In this document: positions 40,251 to 49,122 of the stretch, piece after piece
How positions within the stretch are numbered: position 1 is the stretch's first letter
Layout of the letters: every line of letters starts with the position of its first letter
Source: Bog-159 sp963785255
GTDB taxonomy: Bacteria; Acidobacteriota; Terriglobia; Bryobacterales; Bryobacteraceae
Direction of reading: 5' to 3'
Assembly: GCA_963785255.1 (NCBI GenBank)
Contig: CAWAUR010000014.1
Location: 248,001 to 312,000, forward strand
DNA length: 64,000 bases
Notes under the pieces: generated by a model
The model's input: only the letters and a program-made list of their open reading frames with translations
Database searches by the model: none
What the model was told of the DNA's origin: nothing
Program-made: the position numbers and the translations under genes

Positions 40251-41501
40251 ATGCTGTTCTTATTCCGGATCGCCATTGCGGTCGCCTCCCTGGCCGTGCC
40301 TCCCAGCCGTGCAGCCTGGCGGCGCGGGTGGATCTGTGAGATCCGGCACTACCGGACGCTGCTACGTCGGCGTGGATTGAAGCGCCGCTATGTGCGGGCG
40401 CGCGCCTGGCATCATTTCGGCGGCGCCATGCTGGACGCCGGACGGCTTTTTGCGGCGAGACCTGGCGTTATCTGGACCCGATCGGCCATGCGCACGGCCG
40501 CGTTTTCCCTGGGCTTAATCGCAGTTGTAATTGCGGCCATCGCGCTAGCGAGCCATGGCTTGGCCATCACGCGCGCCATGTTGTTTCCGCCCTATCCGGA
40601 TGCGCCGGCGCTGGTGTTGATTTCCGAAGGCGGTGTGTTGCAGAACAATCGCCATCCTGTGCCGCCCGGCCTGCTCGACTATTGGAAAACGCACAACACC
40701 ACGCTCGCGGGAGTGGCCGGGTACCGATGGGGCCGACACGGTATCGCTTCTGTTACGCCCGATTTCTTCACGGTGCTGGGAACGCGGCCATACTGCTTTT
40801 TGCTGCACCGTGTACGTGAGTGGCGTCCCGTGACAGGCCCGCAGGATCTGGGTGTGGTGGGGCGGCTGAAACCAGGCGTCACGGCGCGCGCCGCACAGAG
40901 CGAACTGCGCGGCCTGGCGGCTCGCTATGGGGATTATCCACGGCTCGAGGAAGTTCAGGTGATGCCGCTGGTGGAACGTACTCGGCAACCGCTCTATGCG
41001 TACGCGGGTGTTTGCGCCGCGCCCATGGTGCTGTTGCTGGCCCTTGCCTGCTACGGAATGCGTACGGATCGCCGCCGCACCGGCCATATCCGCCGCCCGT
41101 ATTGGGCTTACTTTTGCGCCAAGGCGATAGCTCTGCCGGCAATCCTGGCGCTGGTGATTTGGGAGTTCACGCGCGCCACTTCATTTGCTCCAGCCGGCCG
41201 GGCGATGTATGTCGCCAAGCCGCTTTTCATCTGGCTCGTGATTCTGGCCTGCGGCGCGATCGTCTGGTGGTCTCTGTGGGATCAATGGGCGCGCTGCCGG
41301 GCATGCCTGCGCACCTTGCAGTATCCCGTGCGCATCGGTTCGCTGGGCGCGGTGCTGTTCGATCATGCGGGCATGGAACTGGTGTGCTGCCAGGGTCACG
41401 GCTCGCTGTATCTGCCGGCGGTCAGTTCGGATTACGTGCAGCGCGCCGGGTGGACGGCGCTGGATCTGGAAGATATCCCCTCTGAGCCGGTACCGCGGTA
41501 A
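40251..41501 (+). CDS. MacB/ADOP-like membrane protein, shortened
   Basis: 416 residues. The N-terminus has a basic segment (YRTLLRRRGLKRRYVRA), then a membrane helix (FSLGLIAVVIAAIALASHG). A periplasmic part follows with the pattern of MacB-type permeases (PPGLLDYWKTHNTTLAGVAGYR, VTPDFFTVLG, VVGRLKPGVTARAAQSEL). Two or three more membrane helices follow, and a C-terminal zinc-knuckle-like end (RCRACLRTLQYPVRIG, ELVCCQGHGSL). Acidobacterial ADOP permeases are about 800 residues with two such halves. This has one, plus an unusual C-terminus, so it is a shortened relative whose transport role is doubtful. Confidence 0.6.
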   Translation: MLFLFRIAIAVASLAVPPSRAAWRRGWICEIRHYRTLLRRRGLKRRYVRARAWHHFGGAMLDAGRLFAARPGVIWTRSAMRTAAFSLGLIAVVIAAIALASHGLAITRAMLFPPYPDAPALVLISEGGVLQNNRHPVPPGLLDYWKTHNTTLAGVAGYRWGRHGIASVTPDFFTVLGTRPYCFLLHRVREWRPVTGPQDLGVVGRLKPGVTARAAQSELRGLAARYGDYPRLEEVQVMPLVERTRQPLYAYAGVCAAPMVLLLALACYGMRTDRRRTGHIRRPYWAYFCAKAIALPAILALVIWEFTRATSFAPAGRAMYVAKPLFIWLVILACGAIVWWSLWDQWARCRACLRTLQYPVRIGSLGAVLFDHAGMELVCCQGHGSLYLPAVSSDYVQRAGWTALDLEDIPSEPVPR

Positions 41502-41513
41502 CTAATCGCCCAC

Positions 41514-42311
41514 TCACTTGAGTTGGAATTTCGCAACCGCTTTTCCAAAATGAATCTCATCGCCATGCTCCAGCTTCGTGCCGCGCGCATTGCGATGCAC
41601 TTCCTGGCTCAATCCGTCACGCACGATCCAGATGCCGCAATCGGGCGTGCCCGTCTGGTCGCGCTTGTACCAGCGGTCGTTGAATAAGCGGTACTCGCCG
41701 GCGGCCTTGTCGTACACGATGTGGGCATGCTCGCGCGAAACCGTGCGATTGATCTCCGTATCTTCTGTGAAGGCCAGATCGTTGCGGCGGATCATTCCCT
41801 CGGAACGGTAAACATCCACCGTGCGGCCGATATTGATGCGAGCTTTCGAGAGCGCGATTTCACGGCTGTTGGCCTGGCCTGCCACGATGATCAGCCTGGC
41901 GTTGGGACGCGCCGGCGCGGCGGGACGTTCGCGTGAATCGACTTCCACCCAGACCCATTTCTCGCCCGCCGCGGGTAGCTCGTGCGCCACGTCGACTTCC
42001 ACGCTGAGATCTTCCGGATAGCGGCACTCGCTGCGGTCGAGGCTGCCGCGCAGTTCCTGCTCGAAATAGGCGCGGAAGAATTTGCCCGTGAATGTGGGCG
42101 CGCGGCGGTCTTCGATGCCTCGCACGTGAATGTGAACCAGGTTGAACGGGAAGACTTTCTTGCCGCCTAAGCGGTAGCTCTTCTCGCGCACCTGGTCGAG
42201 AATGGCAAGACGAATCTCGGCCACTTCGGGCGGTTCATCGCCTTGGCCGTGCGCAAAGGGCTGTTCGAAGACTGTGCGTCCGAATTTTTCGAGATAATCC
42301 GATAGATTCAT
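41514..42311 (-). CDS. FHA-domain protein, FhaA-like
   Basis: 265 residues from the ATG at 42309-42311 (MNLSDYLEKFGRTVF); earlier codons translate a repeat block. The N-terminal ~120 residues resemble the DUF3662 domain at the start of actinobacterial FhaA (LVHIHVRGIEDRRAPTF). Residues 150-265 form an FHA domain: INIGRTVDVYRSEG, the S-R-E-H phosphothreonine-binding element in INRTVSREHAHIVYD, and the final LEHGDEIHFGKAVAKFQL strand. FHA domains bind phosphothreonine, here probably on targets of the kinase encoded at 45514-47184. It lies just downstream of the SEDS-transpeptidase fusion. Confidence 0.85.
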   Translation of the reverse strand: MNLSDYLEKFGRTVFEQPFAHGQGDEPPEVAEIRLAILDQVREKSYRLGGKKVFPFNLVHIHVRGIEDRRAPTFTGKFFRAYFEQELRGSLDRSECRYPEDLSVEVDVAHELPAAGEKWVWVEVDSRERPAAPARPNARLIIVAGQANSREIALSKARINIGRTVDVYRSEGMIRRNDLAFTEDTEINRTVSREHAHIVYDKAAGEYRLFNDRWYKRDQTGTPDCGIWIVRDGLSQEVHRNARGTKLEHGDEIHFGKAVAKFQLK

Positions 42312-42382
42312 ACGTTGTGGGGCAGGCACTCTGCCTGCGCGGGCCTCGTAGGCCCGCTGGACAGGCCAGGAGGCCTGTCCTA
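42312..42382. repeat. Composite palindromic repeat block
   Basis: The GTGGGGCAGGCAC/TGCCTGC, GCGGGCCTCGTAGGCCCGC and GGACAGGCC/GGCCTGTCC modules stand in series. Read on the minus strand, the block begins with the TAG stop of the upstream fusion gene (42380-42382). It separates that gene from the FHA gene. Confidence 0.85.
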
Positions 42383-45300
42383 CTTAACCAATCCAAGGTC
42401 CTTCGCAGCCTCCATGATCTCACGGGCGATGGGCGCCGCGACTTGGCCGCCATAGCCGCCGTGCTCCACCAGCACGGCGAAGGCAATGCGGTGGCTCGCG
42501 TCGCCATCGTAAGGCGCGAATCCCGCGAACCAGGCGTGCGGCTCGCCCTCGCCCAATTGCGCGGTGCCGGTTTTGCCTGCCAGATTCACGGGCGTACCCG
42601 CCATGGCGTGCCGCGCGGTGCCATCCGTCACTACCAGCCGCATGGCGCCGGCGATGAAACCGGCGGGTTCGGCCGGCACAACCACGCGCGGAGCATCCCG
42701 GCGCGGATTGCTATCATCGAGCACCCAGCGCCCCTGCGGCATCGCGCCGCCCGCCGCAATGGTAGCCGCCACGCGCGCCATCTTGAATGGCGTGATCAGC
42801 AGCGGCCCTTGTCCATAAGAAGCGAACGGCAGCGTAGCTTTCAATTCCGCTTCATCGCCCGATGAAATATCCAGCAGATCGGCGGTCTGGCGCAGCGCCT
42901 GCCATCCCACGCTGTATGCTCCAAGCTGCGCGAAATAGCCGTTGCATGAAACCTGGATGGCGCGCTGCATCGACAACGTGCCATGCGGCTCGTCTTTGAT
43001 ATCGTCGCGGATCGGCCGGCGGAAGCCATCCACCATCGCGCCGGCGCGGCCATCGGGCAGCCGCCGGCAGGTAAATGTCTTGTTCCGCAAGTCGGGATCG
43101 AGGCGCAAAGCAGCCATGGCGGTGACCAGCTTGAACGTCGATCCAGGCGGATATTGGCCGTACCGGGCGCGATCGAGCAATTCATCGTCGGAGGGCGGCG
43201 CGTTGCGCACGTTGGGCGGCGCGGGTTCGGGCACGCTGACCATGGCCAGCACGTCGCCGGAATTCGCATCCATCACCACGGCCGCGCCTTTCTCTTTATT
43301 CGCCTCGGCGAGATGCCTGCGCAGAATCTCCTCGGCGCGCGTTTCGAGACGGATATCGAGCGTGGTGCGCACGTCGCGATGGCGCGCCATCACGCTCGCG
43401 AGCGCACGATTGCCGGGATGGTGGCGGTAGCGGATCAGCGACACCAGTTCGGAATATTCATAACCGCGCAGGCGCGCATTGGAATCGTTTTCGACCAGCG
43501 AGGCGTTAGTTGCGTGGAAATTCTCGCCCGTGCGCAGATCGCCGAGGAAGTGCTCGGTGGCCGCGCCGAACGGATAATGGCGCGAATCCATGCGGGAACA
43601 GGCGCGGTCGATATCGATACCCATCGCCTGATATTGCGTGCGGCGTTGTTCGAGTTTTTTCCAATCGCTGGTGGCGAGAAGGACGCCATTGCGGTCGAAG
43701 ATATCGCCGCGCGGAATTTCGTGCGCCAGCGAGTTGATGCGTGGATTGTGCTGCGCGCGCTTCACGCCGTCCTCTTCGAATACATGCGCATCGCGCGCCA
43801 TATAATCGCGATCGTGAGCGATTTGGTAATGCGCGGCGAAGCAAATCAACACCACCGCGCAGGCCGCCAATGCCGCGCCCACCCATCGCATCGGCGCGCG
43901 GAAGAGTTTATGTCCATCGGGCGCCTGCTTGCCTGTCGAGATGGCCAGCAGCAGTGCGAAGATAAAAAAGTTCGCGAGCATCGCGGTGTTGCCCGAACTA
44001 AGGAACGGCGACACTACACCCGAGAGCGGCAGCACTCCCAGCACTCCGGAGGAGATCAGCAACATCTCGTAAGCCAGCAGCGCCGCCAATCCTAGCGCCA
44101 GGAAGAACGCGTAATCGGATGCGGTGCGCAAGGCGATACGAAACGCGCGGTAGATCAGAAATCCCGAAAGCAGAAAGACGGCCACCACGCCCGCAAAGCC
44201 CCATTCTTCACCGATGCCCGGCAGCACCAGATCGGTGCTGCCCGCCGGGATCATGCCGGGATCGCCGTAGCCTGGGCCGGATCCCCAAACGCCGCCCGTC
44301 GAGAAGGCCCACAGCGCGTGCGCCAGTTGATTGCCGCCGTGCACATCGTTGTTCCATGGCGAGAGCCACATGTTGATGCGGTCAAGCACCATGTGCGGAT
44401 ACCCCAGACGATAACCCACGAACACAGCCGCAACCAGAATCGCCGCGCCGAGAAGCACCAGCCCGGATCGTCCGTAGGCCACCGCGAACAACGTGAGGAA
44501 GAGGAAATAGAGCACCAGCGCGGGTCCCAGATCCTTCAGCGCGAAGAACAGCAGGATAGCCAGGGCGACCGCGCAGCCCACCGGCAGCAGATGCGCCAGG
44601 CGCGGCACGCCAAAGCGGCGCAGACTTTTCTGGCGCAGATCGCGCAGCCGCTCCCAATTGCGCGCGAAGTATCCGGCCAGGAAAAGCACCACCAGAATCT
44701 TGATGGCTTCGAGCGGCTGAAAAGGTCCCAGGTTGACCTTTTGATCGCTGGTGCCCGGTCCCGTGCCGAAGCGCAGCAGCAGCGAAAATAGAACGAACGA
44801 AGCCAAAAGCGGCGTGTAGATGAAGTCGGCCAGGCGGCGGTAATCGAATGCGCGCACCAGCGGCAACAGGAGCAGCAGGCATCCCAGGAACACGCCCAGC
44901 GCGAACTTGCGGAATTCAAGCGTATCTCGCAGGGGATCGCGCAGGCTGACCATCAGGATCAGACCGAGTCCGGTGAGCAGGTGCAGCGCGGGCAGGATCG
45001 CGTGATCGAGCGGCGCGCGCCGCCAGCGCCAGGCCAGCCAGACCAGGTAGAATCCGCTTAGGTAGACGGCCGACCAGAGGAGATATTCGCGGCGGAATTC
45101 GGTGGGCGTGCGCACCACCCACAAAGGCTTCAGCCGCGATACCGGCAGCAGAGGTTTGCGATTCTGGCGAAGGCGCGAAACGGTCCCCACATTGCGCAGC
45201 GGTTGCGCCGAGCGTAGGAACTCCGCAAGTTTTTCGGCGTCGGCCTCACGCTCCGCGGAATCCTGGATGATATCGAGAAACGGCTGAAGTTGTGCGGTGC

Positions 45301-45517
45301 TCGATACCGCATTGAGATTCAGCAGATCCCCGTGGCGCAGGCGATCGGAAACATCCGCGAAGCCTTGCGTTTTGGCGGCGTAGACATAAGCCAGTCCGCT
45401 TATGACAAGGAGCGATGCGCCGGCCAGCCAGAACAGACCAGGTGCACGCGAAGGCTTGCGGCTTTTTGGCGGCGCGACCGGCGGTTCGCGGGTTTCCCAG
45501 CTTCTGGTGGGTATCAT
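42380..45517 (-). CDS. Fused SEDS (FtsW/RodA) glycosyltransferase and class B penicillin-binding transpeptidase
   Basis: 1045 residues. Residues ~30-540 are a SEDS polymerase with an N-terminal extra helix and periplasmic segment: QPLEAIKILVVLFLAGY, KDLGPALVLYFLF, HALWAFSTGGVWGSGPGYGD, TDLVLPGIGEEWGFAG and LPLSGVVSPFLSSGN. Residues ~585-1045 are a PBP2/FtsI-like transpeptidase: RGDIFDRNGVLLA, the SxxK serine in PPGSTFKLVTAMAAL, SCN in IQVSCNGYFAQLG, and KTG in LAGKTGTAQLGEG. SEDS and bPBP partners are normally separate (RodA-PBP2, FtsW-FtsI); here one chain would both polymerise and crosslink peptidoglycan. The ATG overlaps the kinase stop (ATGA). The frame is unbroken with no stop at the junction. 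Confidence 0.92.
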   Translation of the reverse strand: MIPTRSWETREPPVAPPKSRKPSRAPGLFWLAGASLLVISGLAYVYAAKTQGFADVSDRLRHGDLLNLNAVSSTAQLQPFLDIIQDSAEREADAEKLAEFLRSAQPLRNVGTVSRLRQNRKPLLPVSRLKPLWVVRTPTEFRREYLLWSAVYLSGFYLVWLAWRWRRAPLDHAILPALHLLTGLGLILMVSLRDPLRDTLEFRKFALGVFLGCLLLLLPLVRAFDYRRLADFIYTPLLASFVLFSLLLRFGTGPGTSDQKVNLGPFQPLEAIKILVVLFLAGYFARNWERLRDLRQKSLRRFGVPRLAHLLPVGCAVALAILLFFALKDLGPALVLYFLFLTLFAVAYGRSGLVLLGAAILVAAVFVGYRLGYPHMVLDRINMWLSPWNNDVHGGNQLAHALWAFSTGGVWGSGPGYGDPGMIPAGSTDLVLPGIGEEWGFAGVVAVFLLSGFLIYRAFRIALRTASDYAFFLALGLAALLAYEMLLISSGVLGVLPLSGVVSPFLSSGNTAMLANFFIFALLLAISTGKQAPDGHKLFRAPMRWVGAALAACAVVLICFAAHYQIAHDRDYMARDAHVFEEDGVKRAQHNPRINSLAHEIPRGDIFDRNGVLLATSDWKKLEQRRTQYQAMGIDIDRACSRMDSRHYPFGAATEHFLGDLRTGENFHATNASLVENDSNARLRGYEYSELVSLIRYRHHPGNRALASVMARHRDVRTTLDIRLETRAEEILRRHLAEANKEKGAAVVMDANSGDVLAMVSVPEPAPPNVRNAPPSDDELLDRARYGQYPPGSTFKLVTAMAALRLDPDLRNKTFTCRRLPDGRAGAMVDGFRRPIRDDIKDEPHGTLSMQRAIQVSCNGYFAQLGAYSVGWQALRQTADLLDISSGDEAELKATLPFASYGQGPLLITPFKMARVAATIAAGGAMPQGRWVLDDSNPRRDAPRVVVPAEPAGFIAGAMRLVVTDGTARHAMAGTPVNLAGKTGTAQLGEGEPHAWFAGFAPYDGDASHRIAFAVLVEHGGYGGQVAAPIAREIMEAAKDLGLVK

Positions 45518-47184
45518 CGCGCGTAACGCGTTCCGGGCTTGCGGCCCATGGGATGAATTTTGCGGCGGGCTGGCGGCGATGGGGCCGGCGTGAGAAAATC
45601 CGGAATCTGGGCGGCCGAGAAATCCTGGCGGGCCGCCGCCACATTACCGGCTTGCAATTCCTCGAAGCCGCGCAAGCGATACGCTTCCGCCCTTTCGTTC
45701 ACTTCGGCCGGACCGAGATGCTGACCCAAGCGCTCGGCGAGATCGAATTCCGCGATGGCATCGCCCGGTTGCGAAGTGCGCAGATCGATCCGTGCCAGGC
45801 CCAGATGCGGCGCGGGCGATTGCGGCAGATCGTGCGCGCCTTCCAGAAAGCGATTGCGCGCGTCATCCAGCCGATTTGCGCCGAACGCTTTCCAGCCGCC
45901 CGCCAGCGCCCGCTTTCCGGCAATCTCCGCATCGCGTGCTCCCAGATCCGCGGCTCGCCCCAGGAACAGATCCGCCTGCTCCCAGCGCGCAGCATCGACT
46001 GCCCGCCTGCCCGCCTGCGCGTACGCCGTCCGTAACGGCCCGCGCAGCAACTCCGAAGGCGAATAATGCCCGAGAAAGCCGAACTGCATCTGCATCTGTT
46101 CGAAAAGCGACCATTGCTCGTTCAGATCCACGCTGCGGCTGGCTCTCCAATAGCGTGAGCAGTAACTGGTGCCGATGAATAGCAGCATGCCTGCCAGCAC
46201 GCACCCAAGCGCCCCGGCGACACGGCCCACGGTGCGCCACACACGCCGCGGCCGCACCCGCTTCGGTTTCGCCGCCTTGCCGGATTCGACCGTGGGATGG
46301 GGCTTCCACGCGAAGCGCTTTTCGCCCTCGGCAACAGTGGCGCGCCCTTCCAAAAAAGCTTCCAGATCCGCACGGAACGCCGCGGCTGACGGATACCGCC
46401 GTTCCGCATCGGGCGCCAGCGCCTTGCCGATCACAGCCTTCAACGCCGCCGGGCAACTGGCCGGCAGCGCGCGCGGCGGACGCCGGGATTGGATCAGCCT
46501 TTCGAGCTTACGCGTGTCTTCGGCCTGGTACGGCGGCGATCCGGCCACCATCTCATAAAGCGTCACGCCGACGGCCCACAGATCGGCCTGTTGATCGAGC
46601 AGCGAACGCCCCAGGCGCTCGGGCGAGCAGTAGCTCGGGCTGCCGAAATTGTGATACGTGGCGTCGCGATCCGGCCGCAGCGCCTTCGAGATCCCGAAAT
46701 CCAGCAGGCGCACGGTCTCGTTGGGACCCAGATGAATGTTGGACGGCTTGATATCGCCATGCACCACCGACGAAGCCACCTCATCGCCCGGGCGGAAAGC
46801 GTGAAACTTTTCGAGCTGCCCACAGATTTCGAGCGCGATGCGCGCCGCACGATAGCCGCTCATACGTCCTTCGTGCTTCAACACCTCGGCGAGATTGCGG
46901 CCGTCGACGTATTGCATAGCGACGTAGAAATAACCGTCCAGATCGCCGTAATCGTAGATTTCGATCACCCGCGGATCGAGTTCGCGCAAGCCTTGTTGAA
47001 TGGCTGCGCCGCGGCGTTCGGCTTCCAGAATCATGCGCGACGCCGCATCCGGGCCGGATTTCTTGATCAGCTTCAGCGCCGCCTGCCGGTTGGCGCGCGT
47101 ATCGTTCGCCAGATAGACATCGTTCATGCTCTTGCCGAGCCGGCGTATGATTTCGTACGGTCCGAAGCGGGTGGCAGGCTGCAT
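45514..47184 (-). CDS. Membrane Ser/Thr protein kinase with TPR-like C-terminus
   Basis: 556 residues from the ATG at 47182-47184, preceded by AAGG; a TTG at 47190 is in frame. Residues 5-290 are a Hanks-type kinase: VAIK lysine in AALKLIKK, catalytic VVHGDIKPSN (HGD in place of HRD), LLDFGISKAL, SPSYCSPERLG and WAVGVTLYEMVAG. The glycine loop is degenerate (LGKSMNDVYLA lacks the second and third glycines). A membrane helix (VAGALGCVLAGMLLFIG) at about 340 precedes an outer part with TPR-like helices (LGLARIDLRTSQPGDAIAEF). It probably phosphorylates cell-wall factors and is opposed by the adjacent PP2C. Confidence 0.88.
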   Translation of the reverse strand: MQPATRFGPYEIIRRLGKSMNDVYLANDTRANRQAALKLIKKSGPDAASRMILEAERRGAAIQQGLRELDPRVIEIYDYGDLDGYFYVAMQYVDGRNLAEVLKHEGRMSGYRAARIALEICGQLEKFHAFRPGDEVASSVVHGDIKPSNIHLGPNETVRLLDFGISKALRPDRDATYHNFGSPSYCSPERLGRSLLDQQADLWAVGVTLYEMVAGSPPYQAEDTRKLERLIQSRRPPRALPASCPAALKAVIGKALAPDAERRYPSAAAFRADLEAFLEGRATVAEGEKRFAWKPHPTVESGKAAKPKRVRPRRVWRTVGRVAGALGCVLAGMLLFIGTSYCSRYWRASRSVDLNEQWSLFEQMQMQFGFLGHYSPSELLRGPLRTAYAQAGRRAVDAARWEQADLFLGRAADLGARDAEIAGKRALAGGWKAFGANRLDDARNRFLEGAHDLPQSPAPHLGLARIDLRTSQPGDAIAEFDLAERLGQHLGPAEVNERAEAYRLRGFEELQAGNVAAARQDFSAAQIPDFLTPAPSPPARRKIHPMGRKPGTRYAR

Positions 47185-47186
47185 GG

Positions 47187-48110
47187 TCAACCTTTCAGCG
47201 CATGCAGCGCGGCCGCCAGCAGCAGGCCCAGCATCACGCCATAGAACAAAAACGCGATTCGTCCGCTGAAGAATCGCTGGCGGGGCGTGACAGCGGGAAC
47301 GGCGCGCATACGAGTGGTCGCATGCCGCTCGCGCGTATCCCGTCCCCGCCCGCGGAACCCGCTACCGGCCACGAACAGCGCGGTGATGTTGTCGCTGCCA
47401 TCGGCGCAATTGGCAGCCTCCACCAAGTCGCGAGCCACTTCGCTGGGATCTCCCTGGTAGCGCTCCACGATGTCCTTGATGGCGCCCGACGGGAGCGTGT
47501 CGCTCAGCCCGTCGCTGCACAGCAGAAACGCCGCCTCGGGCTTGAACTGGCAGCGGCGGATCTCGATGAAACCCTCCTCGCTCGCCGTATGCGGGCGTGT
47601 ACCCACGTCGCGGAAGACCTCGTGGCGCCGCGGGTGCTGCCTGGCTTGGTCTTCGGTCAAATGGCCGGCATCTTCCTCTTCGCCGACTGGCGAATGATCG
47701 GAGGTGAGCTTGCGAATCGAGCCGTTCCAGATCAGGTAAAGCCGCGAGTCGCCCACATGCCCGATCAACACCTCGCTCGCATCTACCATCGCCAGCGTTA
47801 GCACGCAAGCCATGCCGTGCAAATCGCCGGACTGTTGTGCGATCTCGTAAATCCGGTTGTTGGCAGCGGTGATGGCCCGCCGCACGCGTTCCTCCGCGCC
47901 CCCCGCAGTTTCGTGCGAGGTCCGCAGTTCTTCGCGGATCGCCGCGACCGCCGTTTCCGCGGCAGTTTCGCCGGCCGCGTGGCCGCCTACGCCATCGACC
48001 ACCAGGAAGACCCCGTTTTCATCGTCGATCCAGTAGCGATCTTCGTTGGATGCGCGCACCAGTCCGGTGTCGGTAGCCACGCCGGATCGCCACTGGAGGG
48101 AGGTAGGCAT
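47187..48110 (-). CDS. PP2C-family Ser/Thr phosphatase with C-terminal membrane anchor
   Basis: 307 residues. PP2C metal and phosphate motifs are all present: RASNEDRYWIDD, VFLVVDGVGGHAAGE, LIGHVGDSRLYL, AAFLLCSDGLSDTLPSG and DGSDNITALFVAG. A basic linker and one membrane helix (IAFLFYGVMLGLLLAAALHAL) end the protein, as in actinobacterial PstP. It should dephosphorylate the kinase encoded 2 bp downstream and its targets. It follows an FHA gene, separated by a palindromic repeat block. Confidence 0.93.
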   Translation of the reverse strand: MPTSLQWRSGVATDTGLVRASNEDRYWIDDENGVFLVVDGVGGHAAGETAAETAVAAIREELRTSHETAGGAEERVRRAITAANNRIYEIAQQSGDLHGMACVLTLAMVDASEVLIGHVGDSRLYLIWNGSIRKLTSDHSPVGEEEDAGHLTEDQARQHPRRHEVFRDVGTRPHTASEEGFIEIRRCQFKPEAAFLLCSDGLSDTLPSGAIKDIVERYQGDPSEVARDLVEAANCADGSDNITALFVAGSGFRGRGRDTRERHATTRMRAVPAVTPRQRFFSGRIAFLFYGVMLGLLLAAALHALKG

Positions 48111-48129
48111 GATTAGTCACGCTGCGCGC

Positions 48130-48179
48130 CGAAGAGCGGGCCTAGGAGGCCCGCGCAGGCTACGAGCCTGCCCCACGAG
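48130..48179. repeat. Composite palindromic repeat block
   Basis: A GCGGGCCTAGGAGGCCCGC palindrome joined to GCAGGCTACGAGCCTGCCCCAC, in the same order as in the blocks at 10826, 42312 and 57174. It lies between the FHA and PP2C genes. Confidence 0.85.
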
Positions 48180-48180
48180 G

Positions 48181-48984
48181 TCATTTCTTCACCTCAAAGG
48201 ACAACGTAATCACATCCGCCACCTGGATGCGTGCGCGATCCGGCAGCGGCTCCTCCGTCCCGCGCGCCAGCTTGCGGCCGTTCAGCCAGGTGCCGTTCCG
48301 GCTGTGATCCGACACCGTAAAACTGCCGGTCGACGGATCGCGCCGCAACCGCAGATGCTCGCGCGAGACCTCATCGTTGGTATATAAAGGCAGATCCACC
48401 GAAAGATCCTGGCCGCCGCGCCCGATAGTGATTTCATTCTGCGTGACGAAGTAGCTTTGTGCGCCGGAATCGTCCTCATAGCGTATCTCGGCGAAGATCT
48501 GATCGGCACGGCTGCGTGTAAGGGTGCGATCGCGCGCCACCCGCGCCTCGGTGACCGAGGTATCGCGGTCGATCAGGCTGGTCTTCGTGCCGCGATATCC
48601 GGGTTGCGGAACATCGTTCAATTCGGAATGGATCTCGACATCGCCGGGCGGCACCACGTTTTCACTATCGGCGAAAAACTCGATCCACCAGTCGCGCCGG
48701 GCAATGCGGTAGAGCTTCTGCTTCTTGCCCCGCTTGAAGAGCGGCTGCCTGGCATTCCATTCCGCCAGGCGGGCGGCCAGGGAGCGGCCGGCGTCTTCCC
48801 GGATGAGATCCTGAATGGTGGCCAGGCGCTGGTAGTCGTCCGGGTGCAGGTAAACGCTGAAAATGCAGGGCACCAGGACGCTGTAGCCCATCTCGAACTG
48901 GCCCAGTTCCATGTTGCGGACAAGCTGATCGATGATGATCTGGCCGTTGATGCGGGCCTGTTGCGGCTTGCTTGGCTGCGCCAT
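48181..48984 (-). CDS. FHA-domain protein
   Basis: 267 residues. The N-terminal ~150 residues are helical with GYSVLVPCIFSVYLHPDDY and a basic PLFKRGKKQKLYRIARRDW segment, again like the first domain of FhaA-type proteins. The C-terminal FHA domain has NEITIGRGGQDLSVDLPLY, the phosphothreonine site NDEVSREHLRLRR, and SDHSRNGTWLNGRKL. It is the first gene of the phospho-signalling and cell-wall cluster, upstream of the PP2C gene. Confidence 0.87.
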   Translation of the reverse strand: MAQPSKPQQARINGQIIIDQLVRNMELGQFEMGYSVLVPCIFSVYLHPDDYQRLATIQDLIREDAGRSLAARLAEWNARQPLFKRGKKQKLYRIARRDWWIEFFADSENVVPPGDVEIHSELNDVPQPGYRGTKTSLIDRDTSVTEARVARDRTLTRSRADQIFAEIRYEDDSGAQSYFVTQNEITIGRGGQDLSVDLPLYTNDEVSREHLRLRRDPSTGSFTVSDHSRNGTWLNGRKLARGTEEPLPDRARIQVADVITLSFEVKK

Positions 48985-49122
48985 CCGATATACCTTGCCG
49001 GAGGAATCAAATCCATAGACGCCCGCGGGCCTAGCCGGTTTCGCGGGCTTTTCGCGGCGTGCGTTTCCGCTACCAATCCGGCTCGTTTGGCGCGGAGGCC
49101 GATTAAGGTATTTTAAGACTGA

